DNA from: Pararhodobacter sp.
GTDB lineage: Bacteria > Pseudomonadota > Alphaproteobacteria > Rhodobacterales > Rhodobacteraceae
NCBI RefSeq assembly: GCF_034676545.1
Contig: NZ_JAUCBZ010000015.1
Coordinates: forward strand, 713,001-777,000
DNA length: 64,000 nt
Reading direction: 5' to 3'
Below are positions 17,141-25,482 of this stretch, in pieces. The notes below the pieces were generated by a model, which saw nothing but the letters and a program-made list of their open reading frames with translations, did no database searches and was not told the DNA's origin. Made by a program: the position numbers and the translations under genes. Position 1 is the stretch's first letter. Each line of letters begins with the position of its first letter.

Positions 17141-17668
17141 TCATTCAGTGCCGGGCCGTTCGGGGCCAGACGCCTTTCTTTTCATCAATACATTTGTCGC
17201 CAGCCTGTCGAGGGCTGATTTCAACCCCTCGTCGGCGACGCCTTGGGTCATCCCGGCCACGACCGCCTGCGCACGCGCCAGGGCCTGCGGCGAGGGTTTC
17301 GCGATATTTGCATGCTCAAAGGCGGTTTGCGGCTCGGCAAAGCCTTCGGCGGCAGTTTGCGTCACGCGAATCCGCGAGATCGCCGCATAGCCGTAGATCG
17401 CATTCACTTTGTCGCGAAGCCGCTCCAGTTGCATCTGCACCAGCGGCGCTGCAGCCCCCGAGGCCAGCAAGGTCAGCGTCGCGCCCATGCCGCCTTGGCC
17501 ATAGCCAATCTTGACCGGACGACACAGCGGCGCCAGATCCGCGCCGGCGATTTCGGGCCAATGGGTCAGCAGTTTTGTTACCGCGAAGCCGCGCGATTCC
17601 CCCGCTTTGCGGATCGGATCGCGCAACAGGCCCGACGCCGAATTCGAAGCCGCGCATGCGTCGGTCAA
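17141..17668 (-). CDS. DUF721 protein (DciA-type helicase loader), N-terminus probably frameshifted
   Basis: The open frame gives 175 residues from a TTG at 17668. The conserved part starts at GLLRDPIRKAGESRGFAV and continues through LLTHWPEIAG and a KH-like region; DUF721 includes DciA, which helps load the replicative helicase DnaB. The first residues of this frame (MTDACAASNS) do not look right. One base to the side, from an ATG at 17711, the sequence reads KRFDRRMRGFE; removing one base near 17640 would join it to SASGLLRDPI. I infer a one-base insertion. Divergent from mutY, 12 bases upstream of dsbA-like. Confidence 0.75.
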   Translation of the reverse strand: MTDACAASNSASGLLRDPIRKAGESRGFAVTKLLTHWPEIAGADLAPLCRPVKIGYGQGGMGATLTLLASGAAAPLVQMQLERLRDKVNAIYGYAAISRIRVTQTAAEGFAEPQTAFEHANIAKPSPQALARAQAVVAGMTQGVADEGLKSALDRLATNVLMKRKASGPERPGTE

Positions 17669-17798
17669 AGCGTTTGGGGCCGGTCGGGCCTTTTTTTGCG
17701 GTCGATCTCATGCGGCGGGCGTGCTTTCTGGTGGCGTTGGCCTATTCTAATGAGTTCCGCGGCCAAGGCCAGAGGGGCATCAAGCAAGGGCGTCAAGA

Positions 17799-18869
17799 AT
17801 GCGTGACGAAATCGAAACACTCGAGGCCGCGGCTTTGTTGCGCTGGTACGACCAGAGCGCCCGGGTCTTGCCTTGGCGCATCAGCCCCGGTGACCGCGCC
17901 GCCGGGCTGCGTGCGGATCCTTACCGCGTGTGGCTGAGCGAGGTGATGCTGCAACAAACCACGGTGGCGGCGGTCAAGGACTATTTCCACCGTTTCACCA
18001 CGCGCTGGCCGACCGTCGAGGCCCTCGCCGCCGCGCAAGATGCCGAGGTGATGGCCGAATGGGCCGGGCTTGGCTATTACGCCCGCGCCCGCAATCTTTT
18101 GGCCTGCGCGCGGGCGGTGGTGGCCATCGGCGGCTTTCCGAGTGACCGCGCGGGGCTGCGCGCCTTGCCGGGGATCGGGGCCTATACCTCGGCGGCGATT
18201 GCGGCGATAGTCTGGGATCACCCGGAAACCGTGGTTGATGGCAATGTGGAGCGCGTGGTGGCGCGGCTGATGGCCGTCGCCGACCCTTTGCCGCAAAGCA
18301 AATCGAAGCTCGCCACGCTGGCAGAACGCTACACGCCGCAGCAGCGCGCGGGTGATTTCGCGCAGGCGATGATGGATCTGGGCGCCACGATCTGCACAAC
18401 GCGCAAGCCGAAATGCGAGGTCTGCCCGCTGTCCGGTTTCTGCATAGCCTATGCGCAAGACCTCACGCACTCCCTGCCTGCCAAGTCCCCCAAAGCCACC
18501 AAACCAACCCGCAGGGGTATCGCCTATGTTGCCATCCGCAGCGATGGCGCGCCGCTGTTGGAGTTGCGCCCGCCCAAAGGGCTGCTGGGCGGCATGATCG
18601 GTTGGCCCGGTTCGGATTGGTCCGACGCGCCAACCCCTGCGCCGCCACTAACCGCCGACTGGTCGCATCTGCCCGGCCTCGTGAAGCATACGTTCACGCA
18701 TTTCCATCTGGAACTCAGCGTCGCCATCGCCCGCGCCGCGCAGGATGCCGTTCCGCTCATCGGCGCGTTCGACCCCGGTTTTGACCCCGGCAGCCTGCCC
18801 ACCGTGATGCGCAAAGTCTGGGATCATGCGACAACCGGTGATCTTTTCGCGCCACAATCGCAGGGCTAG
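17799..18869 (+). CDS. mutY: A/G-specific adenine DNA glycosylase
   Basis: 356 residues, the usual length. It removes adenine mispaired with 8-oxoguanine. Visible are the catalytic Glu in SEVMLQQTTV (residue 48), the helix-hairpin-helix LPGIGAYTSAAI, the second catalytic Asp in VVDGNVERV, the 4Fe-4S ligands CTTRKPKCEVCPLSGFC and a C-terminal NUDIX-like 8-oxoG recognition domain (KHTFTHFHLEL). Divergent from DUF721; alkB follows after 24 bases and may be read through. Confidence 0.97.
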   Translation: MRDEIETLEAAALLRWYDQSARVLPWRISPGDRAAGLRADPYRVWLSEVMLQQTTVAAVKDYFHRFTTRWPTVEALAAAQDAEVMAEWAGLGYYARARNLLACARAVVAIGGFPSDRAGLRALPGIGAYTSAAIAAIVWDHPETVVDGNVERVVARLMAVADPLPQSKSKLATLAERYTPQQRAGDFAQAMMDLGATICTTRKPKCEVCPLSGFCIAYAQDLTHSLPAKSPKATKPTRRGIAYVAIRSDGAPLLELRPPKGLLGGMIGWPGSDWSDAPTPAPPLTADWSHLPGLVKHTFTHFHLELSVAIARAAQDAVPLIGAFDPGFDPGSLPTVMRKVWDHATTGDLFAPQSQG

Positions 18870-18893
18870 ACTGCGGCAAACCATAGGTGCTCC

Positions 18894-20024
18894 ATGCCAA
18901 CCCATCGCCTCGTCAATGCCCTGCCGTTCTGGCTGTCCCTCGGGTTCCTGCCGCTGATCGCCATTGGCGCGGCCTGGGGCGGCTGGTGGCTGATCCTCGC
19001 GCCGCTTTACGCCTTCGGGCTGATGACGCTGCTCGATGCGATCACCGGGCTGAACACCACCAACCCCGACACCAAGACGCCCGAGGCCGATCTGTTCTGG
19101 TATCGCCTGATCACACTGATCTGGCTGCCGCTGCAACTGCTGCTGATCTTTGGCACGATCTGGTATGTGACGCGGACCGACCACCTGCAACTGCATGAAA
19201 TCCTGATCCTGTTCTACGCCATCGGCATTGCCTCGGGCGGCGTGGGCATCGTCTATTCGCATGAACTGATGCACCAGAAACCGGTGATCGAGCGTCGGTT
19301 GGGCGATCTGCTTCTGGCCAGCACGCTTTACAGCCATTTTCGCTCGGAACATCTGCGCGTGCATCACATGTGGGTCGGCACGCCGCGCGACTCGGTGACG
19401 GCGCGCTATAACGAAGGCTTCTGGCGGTTTTTCCTGCGGGTGCTGGTGTCGTGCCCCGGTTCGGCCTGGGCGGCCGAGCGCGCCATGCTGGCCCGGCGCG
19501 GCAAAACCATGTGGAGTGCGGCCAACCCCTTCTGGCGCTACGGCGCGCTGCAAGCCGGGTTCCTGATCCTCGCCTGGCTGATCGGCGGCTGGGTCGGCGT
19601 CGGCCTGTTCGTGTTTCAGGCCTTCATCGCCGTGCTGCATCTGGAGCTGACCAACTACGTCGAGCATTATGGCCTGACCCGCGAATATCTGGGCGACGGG
19701 CGCTATGAACACGTCAAGCCGCACCATAGCTGGAACGCCTCGCACACCGCGTCAAACTGGCTGCTGATCAACCTGCAACGCCACTCGGATCACCATTACA
19801 AGCCCGACCGCCGGTTTCCCTTGCTGCAAACCTATGGCACCGATGAGGCCCCGCAATTGCCGCTGGGTTATCCGACGATGGTGGTTGCCGCCGCCATTCC
19901 ACCCCTGTGGCGACGCATGATGAATCCCCGCGTGCGTGCGTGGCGACGGCGGTTCTATCCGCAGATCACCGATTGGAGCGCGTATAAAGCGGGCACAACA
20001 CCGATGCCACGCGGCGCGGCCTAG
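18894..20024 (+). CDS. alkB: Alkane 1-monooxygenase (AlkB type)
   Basis: 376 residues, an inner-membrane di-iron hydroxylase with about six hydrophobic helices. The histidine boxes of AlkB are all present: HELMHQK, EHLRVHH and LQRHSDHH, plus the AlkB-specific NYVEHYGL. The family turns medium-chain n-alkanes (and fatty acyl chains in some members) into 1-alcohols using rubredoxin as electron donor. No rubredoxin or rubredoxin reductase gene is next to it, so electrons must come from elsewhere. The stop overlaps the convergent corA stop by 4 bases. Confidence 0.93.
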   Translation: MPTHRLVNALPFWLSLGFLPLIAIGAAWGGWWLILAPLYAFGLMTLLDAITGLNTTNPDTKTPEADLFWYRLITLIWLPLQLLLIFGTIWYVTRTDHLQLHEILILFYAIGIASGGVGIVYSHELMHQKPVIERRLGDLLLASTLYSHFRSEHLRVHHMWVGTPRDSVTARYNEGFWRFFLRVLVSCPGSAWAAERAMLARRGKTMWSAANPFWRYGALQAGFLILAWLIGGWVGVGLFVFQAFIAVLHLELTNYVEHYGLTREYLGDGRYEHVKPHHSWNASHTASNWLLINLQRHSDHHYKPDRRFPLLQTYGTDEAPQLPLGYPTMVVAAAIPPLWRRMMNPRVRAWRRRFYPQITDWSAYKAGTTPMPRGAA

Positions 20025-21088
20025 CGACCGTCATCCAGCCAGCCCTTGCGCTTGAACCAGATCACCAACGCCACTGCGATCAAGCCCATGCCGATCATCA
20101 CGCCGGGATACCCCCAGCGCAAGGACAGTTCGGGCATCACCTCGAAGTTCATGCCGTAAACACCGACAATGAAGGTCAGCGGGATGAAGATCGTCGAAAT
20201 CAAGGTCAGGACCCGCACCACATCGTTGGTGGTGTTGTTTTGGCTGGACAGGTGAATATCCACCAGTCCGGACGCAATCTCGCGGTAGGTTTCGATCATG
20301 TCGAACAGTTGAAACGTATGGTCGTGGCAGTCGCGCAGATAGATCCGCGTGGCATCGGAAATCCGCGTGCTGTCCTCGCGCAGCAACATGCCCAACAGAT
20401 CCCGCATCGGGCGCACCGAATTGCGGATCGCCATGAGTTGTTGCTTGTTGGCGTGGATGGTCTTGATCTGCTTGGGGTCGGGGTGAAACAGAACCTCGTC
20501 CTCGAGCAATTCCAACCGTTCGCCATAGCCCTCCAGCACCGGGAAATAGCTGTCGACCATCGTGTCGATCAGGGCATAGGCCAGATAATCCGCCTTGCGC
20601 ATCCGGATCGGGCTTTGATCGACCCGCATCCGATGCAGGACCGGCGCGAAAATATCCGTCGCGCGCTCCATGAACGTGATGACAAATCCGCGCCCCAAAA
20701 ACATTGCCACCTGCTCCGAGGCAAAGGTCTCCCCGGCAATCGGCACGCGTAAGACGATGAATGTGTGCTGGTCGTAATCCTCGACTTTTGGTCGCTGCGC
20801 CGAGTGGCCAACGTCCTCCATCGCCAAGGGATGCAGGCCGAAAACCCGGGCGATCTGCTCGAGCAGGGCCACGTCGCCCAAGCCCTCGACGTTGAGCCAC
20901 ATGGTTCCAGCCTGGGGGCGCTTCAGGGTGGCGGGATCGGGCGCGTCCTCGAACTCTATGCTGCGGGAATCGTAGCGAACCAAGGACAGGCGCGGGGCGA
21001 CGGCATCGGGATCAACCGACAGAACGCCGGGCGAGCTGCCGGGCGAATTATGCCGACGGCGCGTGTATTTGGTTTTCTTCTTCGCCAT
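20021..21088 (-). CDS. corA: CorA family magnesium/cobalt transporter
   Basis: 355 residues. A long N-terminal cytoplasmic domain is followed by two C-terminal membrane helices; the selectivity motif YGMNFEVMPEL sits between them (YGMN is the signature) and the C-terminus is positively charged (WFKRKGWLDDGR). It forms a pentameric Mg2+ channel. The extended basic N-terminus (MAKKKTKYTRRRHNSPG) is typical of the ZntB/CorA group in alphaproteobacteria, so Co2+/Ni2+/Zn2+ transport cannot be excluded. It ends convergent with alkB; the EamA gene lies 27 bases downstream of its start side on the same strand. Confidence 0.93.
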   Translation of the reverse strand: MAKKKTKYTRRRHNSPGSSPGVLSVDPDAVAPRLSLVRYDSRSIEFEDAPDPATLKRPQAGTMWLNVEGLGDVALLEQIARVFGLHPLAMEDVGHSAQRPKVEDYDQHTFIVLRVPIAGETFASEQVAMFLGRGFVITFMERATDIFAPVLHRMRVDQSPIRMRKADYLAYALIDTMVDSYFPVLEGYGERLELLEDEVLFHPDPKQIKTIHANKQQLMAIRNSVRPMRDLLGMLLREDSTRISDATRIYLRDCHDHTFQLFDMIETYREIASGLVDIHLSSQNNTTNDVVRVLTLISTIFIPLTFIVGVYGMNFEVMPELSLRWGYPGVMIGMGLIAVALVIWFKRKGWLDDGR

Positions 21089-21115
21089 GACCTCTTCCCG
21101 GTTTTTCGCCGCAAC

Positions 21116-21988
21116 CTAGCGCGCAGCGGGGGTTTTGGAAAGCTGCACCGCAAGAATGCCAGCCATGATGATCACGACGCCCACGACATCAATCAGTCCC
21201 AGCCCTTCGCCCAGCAAAGCCGAGGCAATGGCGACGCCAAAGAACGGGTTGAGGAAGTGAAACGTCGCGCCCCTCACCGCGCCGATCCGTTGGACCAGCA
21301 TGAACCACACAAAAGTCGCGGCGAGGCCGGGCACGAGGGTCGTGTACCAGAAGGCCGCAATCAGGCGTGGGGTCCAGGTGATGGCGATCTCCTCGAAGAT
21401 CAGCGACGGGCCGATCAGCGCCGCCGATCCGACCAGCATCTGCAATCCGACGACCATCATCAGGTTGCCGCCGGAACTGGCGCCGCGCAGGGATAGGGTG
21501 GCGACGGTGAGGGCGAGGGCGGCGAGGACGCACAAGGCGACGCCGAGCGGGTCGAGGCCGCCCTGGAAACGCGCACCCATGATCAGGATCACGCCCCCGA
21601 AACCGGCGATCAATCCGGCGACGGCGAGCGGTTTCAAACGGTCACCCAGAAACAGGAACCCGGCCAGCGCGACCATCAAGGGCAGGGTGGAGGCGATGAT
21701 GGCGGCGGCGGACGCTTCGATCCATTGCATGGCGATGAAGTTCAGGCCGAGATAGGCGGCGTTCTGGCAGATCCCGAAGATAAACGTGGCCCGCCATTGC
21801 GCGCGGGTGAGGGTCCAGGTCTGGCCCATCAGGCGGGCGATGGCGATGCCGATCAGGCCGGAGATGAGGAAGCGCAGCGAGAGGGAAAACAGCGGCGGGG
21901 CGTCGACGACGATCATGCGGGCGGAGGTGAAAGCGGAGCTCCACATGAACGCGAAGGCGAGGCCCATCAGAAGTGCTTTGAAATCCAT
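21116..21988 (-). CDS. EamA/DMT family transporter
   Basis: 290 residues from the ATG at 21988 (MDFKALLMGLAFAFMWSSAF). About ten membrane helices in two EamA repeats, the layout of RhaT/YdcZ/PecM-type metabolite exporters. Substrate unknown; amino acid or metabolite export is usual in the family. An in-frame start at 22087 lacks a ribosome binding site, whereas the 21988 ATG has GGGGGCGG before it. It is the last host-like gene before the restriction-modification cassette; the cluster of TGTCCC/GGGACA half-sites begins 90 bases upstream of its start. Confidence 0.88.
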   Translation of the reverse strand: MDFKALLMGLAFAFMWSSAFTSARMIVVDAPPLFSLSLRFLISGLIGIAIARLMGQTWTLTRAQWRATFIFGICQNAAYLGLNFIAMQWIEASAAAIIASTLPLMVALAGFLFLGDRLKPLAVAGLIAGFGGVILIMGARFQGGLDPLGVALCVLAALALTVATLSLRGASSGGNLMMVVGLQMLVGSAALIGPSLIFEEIAITWTPRLIAAFWYTTLVPGLAATFVWFMLVQRIGAVRGATFHFLNPFFGVAIASALLGEGLGLIDVVGVVIIMAGILAVQLSKTPAAR

Positions 21989-22077
21989 TCCGCCCCCAGA
22001 AATGGCCCGGATGGGGGCCGATGGGACTTGGATAGCGTGGATTGAAAGGGGATGCCAGCCTGCTCGGGTGATCGAAT

Positions 22078-22121
22078 TGTCCCGCACATGTCCCCCCGTG
22101 GGACAGAGTGGGGGACATGTG
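22078..22121. promoter_or_regulatory. Phased TGTCCC/GGGACA half-site cluster (operator candidate)
   Basis: Half-sites TGTCCC at 22078 and 22089, then GGGACA at 22100 and 22112: two direct and two inverted copies spaced 11, 11 and 12 bases, so all face one side of the helix. The outer part also forms a perfect 12-bp inverted repeat (22085-22096 with 22110-22121). It lies between the divergent EamA gene and the methyltransferase gene. The binding protein is unknown; either gene could be the target. Confidence 0.5.
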
Positions 22122-22222
22122 ATTTCGAGGGGTTAGCGTGCAGGATTAACCTTTGGGAAAGGTTTTCCGGTACGAATAACCCCCGCGATCGCCCGTAGGG
22201 TGCCAATAATCGAGTTACGATG

Positions 22223-22252
22223 TTGACATTTTGTTCACGTTTGCGCTGTATG
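22223..22252 (+). promoter_or_regulatory. Candidate promoter of the restriction-modification operon
   Basis: A consensus -35 box TTGACA at 22223-22228 and a weak -10 (TGTATG at 22247-22252) 18 bases later, followed by an AT-rich start region and the methyltransferase ATG at 22281. The -10 match is poor, so only the -35 is convincing. Confidence 0.4.
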
Positions 22253-22280
22253 TGCTCTATTCAATAGTACGAGGTTTCAC

Positions 22281-23252
22281 ATGACAGGCAACCTAACCTC
22301 CCTTGAGCTTTGCGCCGGCGCCGGTGGACAGGCTCTAGGTATTGAGCAGGCTGGTTTTCAACATGAGGCGCTCGTTGAAATAGATGACTGGTGCAGAAAA
22401 ACACTCCGCTTAAACAGACCCGAATGGAATGTTGTAGAAGGTGAGCAAGCAGACCTGACAAAATTTGATGCTCGTCCATATGCCGGCGTTGATCTGGTTG
22501 CAGGGGGCGTGCCGTGCCCACCGTTTTCAAAAGCGGGAAAGCAACTTGGCGCAAGTGACGAACGCGATCTATTTCCTGATGCGCTAAGGGTTGTGGATGA
22601 AGTCCGACCAAAGGCTGTCATACTTGAAAATGTCCGTGGTTTTCTGGACGCTGTGTTTCATGACTACCGACAGAACCTGAGAACCCAACTCAGAAAACTT
22701 GGATATACATTCGCGGATTGGCATCTTTACAATGCAAGCGATTTTGGTGTTTCGCAGTTGCGGCCGCGAGTAGTTATTGTTGCAGTAAGTAATGAGTTCG
22801 CTGACAAGTTCGAGTGGCCAACTGGCGGCATGAAAAAACCACCAACGGTCGGCCAACTCTTATACGATTTGATGTCAGAACGTGGGTGGAAGGGCGCACA
22901 AGAGTGGCGCGATCTCGCCGATGAAATTGCCCCAACGATTGTTGGCGGGTCGAAAAAGCACGGGGGGCCTGACCTTGGCCCCGTTCGCGCACGGAAAGCA
23001 TGGGAATCGCTACATGTGAACGGAAAAACTTTGGCAGAGATCGCGCCTGATGAGGATTTTGTCGGGCACCCTCGATTGACAGTCCGCATGGCAGCTCGAC
23101 TACAAGGGTTTCCTGACGAATGGCAATTTGCAGGTAAGAAGACAGCTTCCTACCGACAGGTTGGGAATGCGTTCCCCCCACCAGTTGCCCATGCTGTGGC
23201 GCAGAACATCAAGTCCGCGATCAGCAGTCGCCGCCTTTTCGCGGTCGCGTGA
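22281..23252 (+). CDS. DNA (cytosine-5-)-methyltransferase of a type II restriction-modification system
   Basis: 323 residues with the ordered C5-methyltransferase motifs: SAM-binding LELCAGAGGQALGIEQAGF (residues 8-26), catalytic GGVPCPPFS with Cys79, ENV at 116-118, QLRPR at 159-163, a short target-recognition region, then the closing SYRQVGNAFPPPVA. Because the partner endonuclease is NgoMIV-like, the likely target is GCCGGC; this is inference. The base composition is clearly less GC-rich than the neighbours, a sign of transfer. Its own gene contains a GCCGGC site at 22314-22319. The stop overlaps the endonuclease start (TGATG). Confidence 0.95.
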   Translation: MTGNLTSLELCAGAGGQALGIEQAGFQHEALVEIDDWCRKTLRLNRPEWNVVEGEQADLTKFDARPYAGVDLVAGGVPCPPFSKAGKQLGASDERDLFPDALRVVDEVRPKAVILENVRGFLDAVFHDYRQNLRTQLRKLGYTFADWHLYNASDFGVSQLRPRVVIVAVSNEFADKFEWPTGGMKKPPTVGQLLYDLMSERGWKGAQEWRDLADEIAPTIVGGSKKHGGPDLGPVRARKAWESLHVNGKTLAEIAPDEDFVGHPRLTVRMAARLQGFPDEWQFAGKKTASYRQVGNAFPPPVAHAVAQNIKSAISSRRLFAVA

Positions 23253-24091
23253 TGATTGCTTGGATGCTTGAGGCACGCAGGCAATTTCATGCAGACTGTC
23301 TTGCAGGGCCAATTACCATTACAAATGGCGTACCTTCCATTGCTGACGTTTCACAAAAAGCCAGCGGTGAGATTTCAATCTGCCTAATAAATAAAATTGG
23401 GCCAGCGATCGACCACACTAAAAAACCCGCTGGGCAAACCTCCGGCACCTTATTTGAGCTAGCTTGCCAGAAATTCATTCAAGACGCTTTTTCTAAACTG
23501 TCTCACCTTCGACCCGGGACATTTTTAGTCGAACGCGGTCAGGCAATTTCACGGTTTGACCAATATGCACACCTCGAAGAGTTGCGTATTCTGTCTGATG
23601 CAAGCCGTGAGCTTAAAACGCATATTGGGACAGACTATCTGATCAAGCCAGACGTCGTGGTAGTGCGGTCTGCAGAAGAAGACTCCAATATTAACAAAGA
23701 CTCCCTGCTGGTGGATGCGACAGTGGCTTGCCAAACTGCGCTTCGCGCAGCCAACGGTGCAAGGCCGACACTTCACGCGTCGATCAGTTGTAAGTTTACG
23801 ATACGCTCTGATCGAGTGCAAAACACCCGCTCAGAAGCGCTCAACTTGGTTCGCAACAGAAAAGGACGGCTGCCGCATATCGTAGCAGTTACCGCTGAAC
23901 CCACGCCGTCGAGGATTGCGGCAATCGCATTAGGAACAGGTGATATTGATTGCGTTTATCATTTCGCCCTTCCTGAGCTAGTGGAAACGCTACGAGAGCA
24001 AGAACGAGAAACACTTGAACTCGTTGAAACGATGATTAACGGCCAGAGATTGCGGGATATTGCCGACCTCCCTTTCGATCTAATTATTTAG
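23252..24091 (+). CDS. NgoMIV-family type II restriction endonuclease
   Basis: 279 residues from ATG 23252 (GTG at 23249 is an alternative start). The family cuts GCCGGC as a tetramer (type IIF). Long stretches match NgoMIV as I remember it: LHASISCKFTIRSDR, NLVRNRKGRLPHIVAVTAEP, TPSRIAAIALGTGDIDCVY. Counting from the GTG, the catalytic residues line up: Glu70, Asp135 (KPDVVV), Ser180-Cys181-Lys182 and Glu196 (RSEAL), all shifted equally from NgoMIV's Asp140/Lys187/Glu201. All key residues are kept, so it should be active. It ends overlapping the convergent ParB-like gene by 12 bases; no controller protein gene is seen. Confidence 0.93.
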   Translation: MIAWMLEARRQFHADCLAGPITITNGVPSIADVSQKASGEISICLINKIGPAIDHTKKPAGQTSGTLFELACQKFIQDAFSKLSHLRPGTFLVERGQAISRFDQYAHLEELRILSDASRELKTHIGTDYLIKPDVVVVRSAEEDSNINKDSLLVDATVACQTALRAANGARPTLHASISCKFTIRSDRVQNTRSEALNLVRNRKGRLPHIVAVTAEPTPSRIAAIALGTGDIDCVYHFALPELVETLREQERETLELVETMINGQRLRDIADLPFDLII

Positions 24092-24931
24092 CCCCTCCTG
24101 AAACCATTTCTCGACCAGATCCAGAATATCATCCACGATCTCCGGATGCTCGCTATGCCGCGCGTTGATGCGGATGAGCCAGCCGGTGCGGGTCCATTCG
24201 CGGCGCAGGGTGATGCCGGAGTGGAGGCGCAGGGCGCGGCGGGGGCGGCCGGTTGGGGTGGACTCGGGGTCTTCCGGGGTGAGAATGGCTTCGGTGATGG
24301 TGGGCACGAGGGCGCGCCATTGGGTTTCCAGCCCGGCGCCGCGATGCTCGTCGAGGGTCATGTGCATCAGGTCGATCAGCCCGGCGCGGCAGGCGGCGGC
24401 GAGGCGGTCCATGCGGCGGGTGCTGAGGGAGCGGGGATCGGTGAGCGCGCCGTCGAAATTCTGCACGACCAGCGCGAAACCGCGCAGGCGCGAGTGGGCC
24501 TGGCGGGTGAGGGCGGGAAACAGGGCCTCGGTCGCCGTATCGAGGTTGGGGTAGAGGCCGTGCTCCACGCAACTCTGGATCAGCGCGCCTTTCTCCCACG
24601 GTGTGATCGGGGCGCGGATCTCGTTTTCAGCGACCATGAGGGCCATCGCCTGGCCGACGTCCTGCGGTTGGCGGACAAAGGCCGGAATGGTGGCGCAGCG
24701 GTCCGGGTGGCGGGCGTGGATCTGGCGGAAGGCGGTGAGGCGGCGCAGGCCCGAGATCAGCGCGTAGGGGGTGTCGCCGTGCTGGGCGAAAACCTCGATC
24801 GGTTGGCGCAACCCGTCGCTGAGGATCGAGGTTTGCAGGGTGCCAAGCGCATCGGCATCGAGGGTCAGGCGGTCGCGCAGGAGGGCGGTGGCGTCGATCT
24901 GAGCGAGCGGGATGTGCTGGATATCGGTCAT
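24080..24931 (-). CDS. ParB-like N-terminal domain protein
   Basis: 283 residues. The N-terminal ParB/Srx-like domain covers about residues 5-100 (LRQPIEVF, the SGLRRLTAFRQI box in place of GERRxRA), then a helical KorB-like region (PITPWEKGALIQSCVEHG) and a basic C-terminal domain. No ParA gene is nearby, so it is not the chromosomal parAB pair; orphan ParB-like proteins can be DNA-binding CTPases, plasmid remnants or regulators. The composition is host-like, unlike the adjoining cassette, whose last 12 bases overlap its 3' end tail to tail. Confidence 0.8.
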   Translation of the reverse strand: MTDIQHIPLAQIDATALLRDRLTLDADALGTLQTSILSDGLRQPIEVFAQHGDTPYALISGLRRLTAFRQIHARHPDRCATIPAFVRQPQDVGQAMALMVAENEIRAPITPWEKGALIQSCVEHGLYPNLDTATEALFPALTRQAHSRLRGFALVVQNFDGALTDPRSLSTRRMDRLAAACRAGLIDLMHMTLDEHRGAGLETQWRALVPTITEAILTPEDPESTPTGRPRRALRLHSGITLRREWTRTGWLIRINARHSEHPEIVDDILDLVEKWFQEGLNN

Positions 24932-24989
24932 GGAGCGGCCTTTCTGACGGGTGCATCAGGAAAGGCGCAAAGAGGTTGACAGAGACTGA

Positions 24990-25018
24990 AAAGGCCGCCC
25001 GGTGGGGGGGCGGCCTTT
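24990..25018 (-). terminator. Terminator after the HU gene
   Basis: Inverted repeat AAAGGCCGCC / GGCGGCCTTT with a GGTG-rich loop. It lies 22 bases past the HU stop and before the ParB-like gene start; on the minus strand the stem is followed by TTTTC. Confidence 0.75.
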
Positions 25019-25039
25019 GATTTGCGCTCTGGCCTGCGT

Positions 25040-25324
25040 TCAGGCGACGGCGTCTTTGAGAGCCTTGGCGATGGTCACCTTGACGGCGCGGTCGGCGGCT
25101 TTGGTCAGCGTCTCGCCGGTGGCCGGGTTGCGCACCTGACGCTCTGGGCGGGCGCGGCAGGCGACTTTGCCGACGCCGGGCAGGGTCACGGCGCCACCAG
25201 CGGCGACTTCGCGGGCAACGATTGCCGCGACGGCATCGAGGGCTGCGGCGGCCACTTTCTTGTCAGCGTCCATCTCTTCGGCCAGGGCAGCAACGAGCTG
25301 GGTCTTGGTCATCGGCTTGTTCAT
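25040..25324 (-). CDS. HU family DNA-binding protein
   Basis: 94 residues from the ATG at 25324 (MNKPMTKTQLVAALAEEM) with GGAGAC upstream. The beta-arm region (GVGKVACRARPERQVRNPATGE) carries the DNA-intercalating proline context (RNPATGE) of HU/IHF. It bends and compacts DNA. It is alanine-rich, which is common for alphaproteobacterial HU. The protein is distinct from IHF subunits by its sequence around the arm. Monocistronic, with its own terminator. Confidence 0.93.
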   Translation of the reverse strand: MNKPMTKTQLVAALAEEMDADKKVAAAALDAVAAIVAREVAAGGAVTLPGVGKVACRARPERQVRNPATGETLTKAADRAVKVTIAKALKDAVA

Positions 25325-25482
25325 TGTCAGTCTCCGTTGGTCAAACTGTGAGCGGAACCCCTGCGGATTGCGCTGTGTAACTGCAAGCGATGTACCGATT
25401 CGTGGCGCGCCAGACAATCACTAAGCAACAAATCACAGGCAAAAAGGCTTAAAAACATGGGTGTGACGTTGCGAAACCCCGG

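Noticed and set aside
22122..22280. A controller (C) protein gene or C-box ahead of the restriction-modification operon
   Set aside because: No small HTH reading frame fits between the half-site cluster and the methyltransferase, and the expected C-box pattern is not seen.
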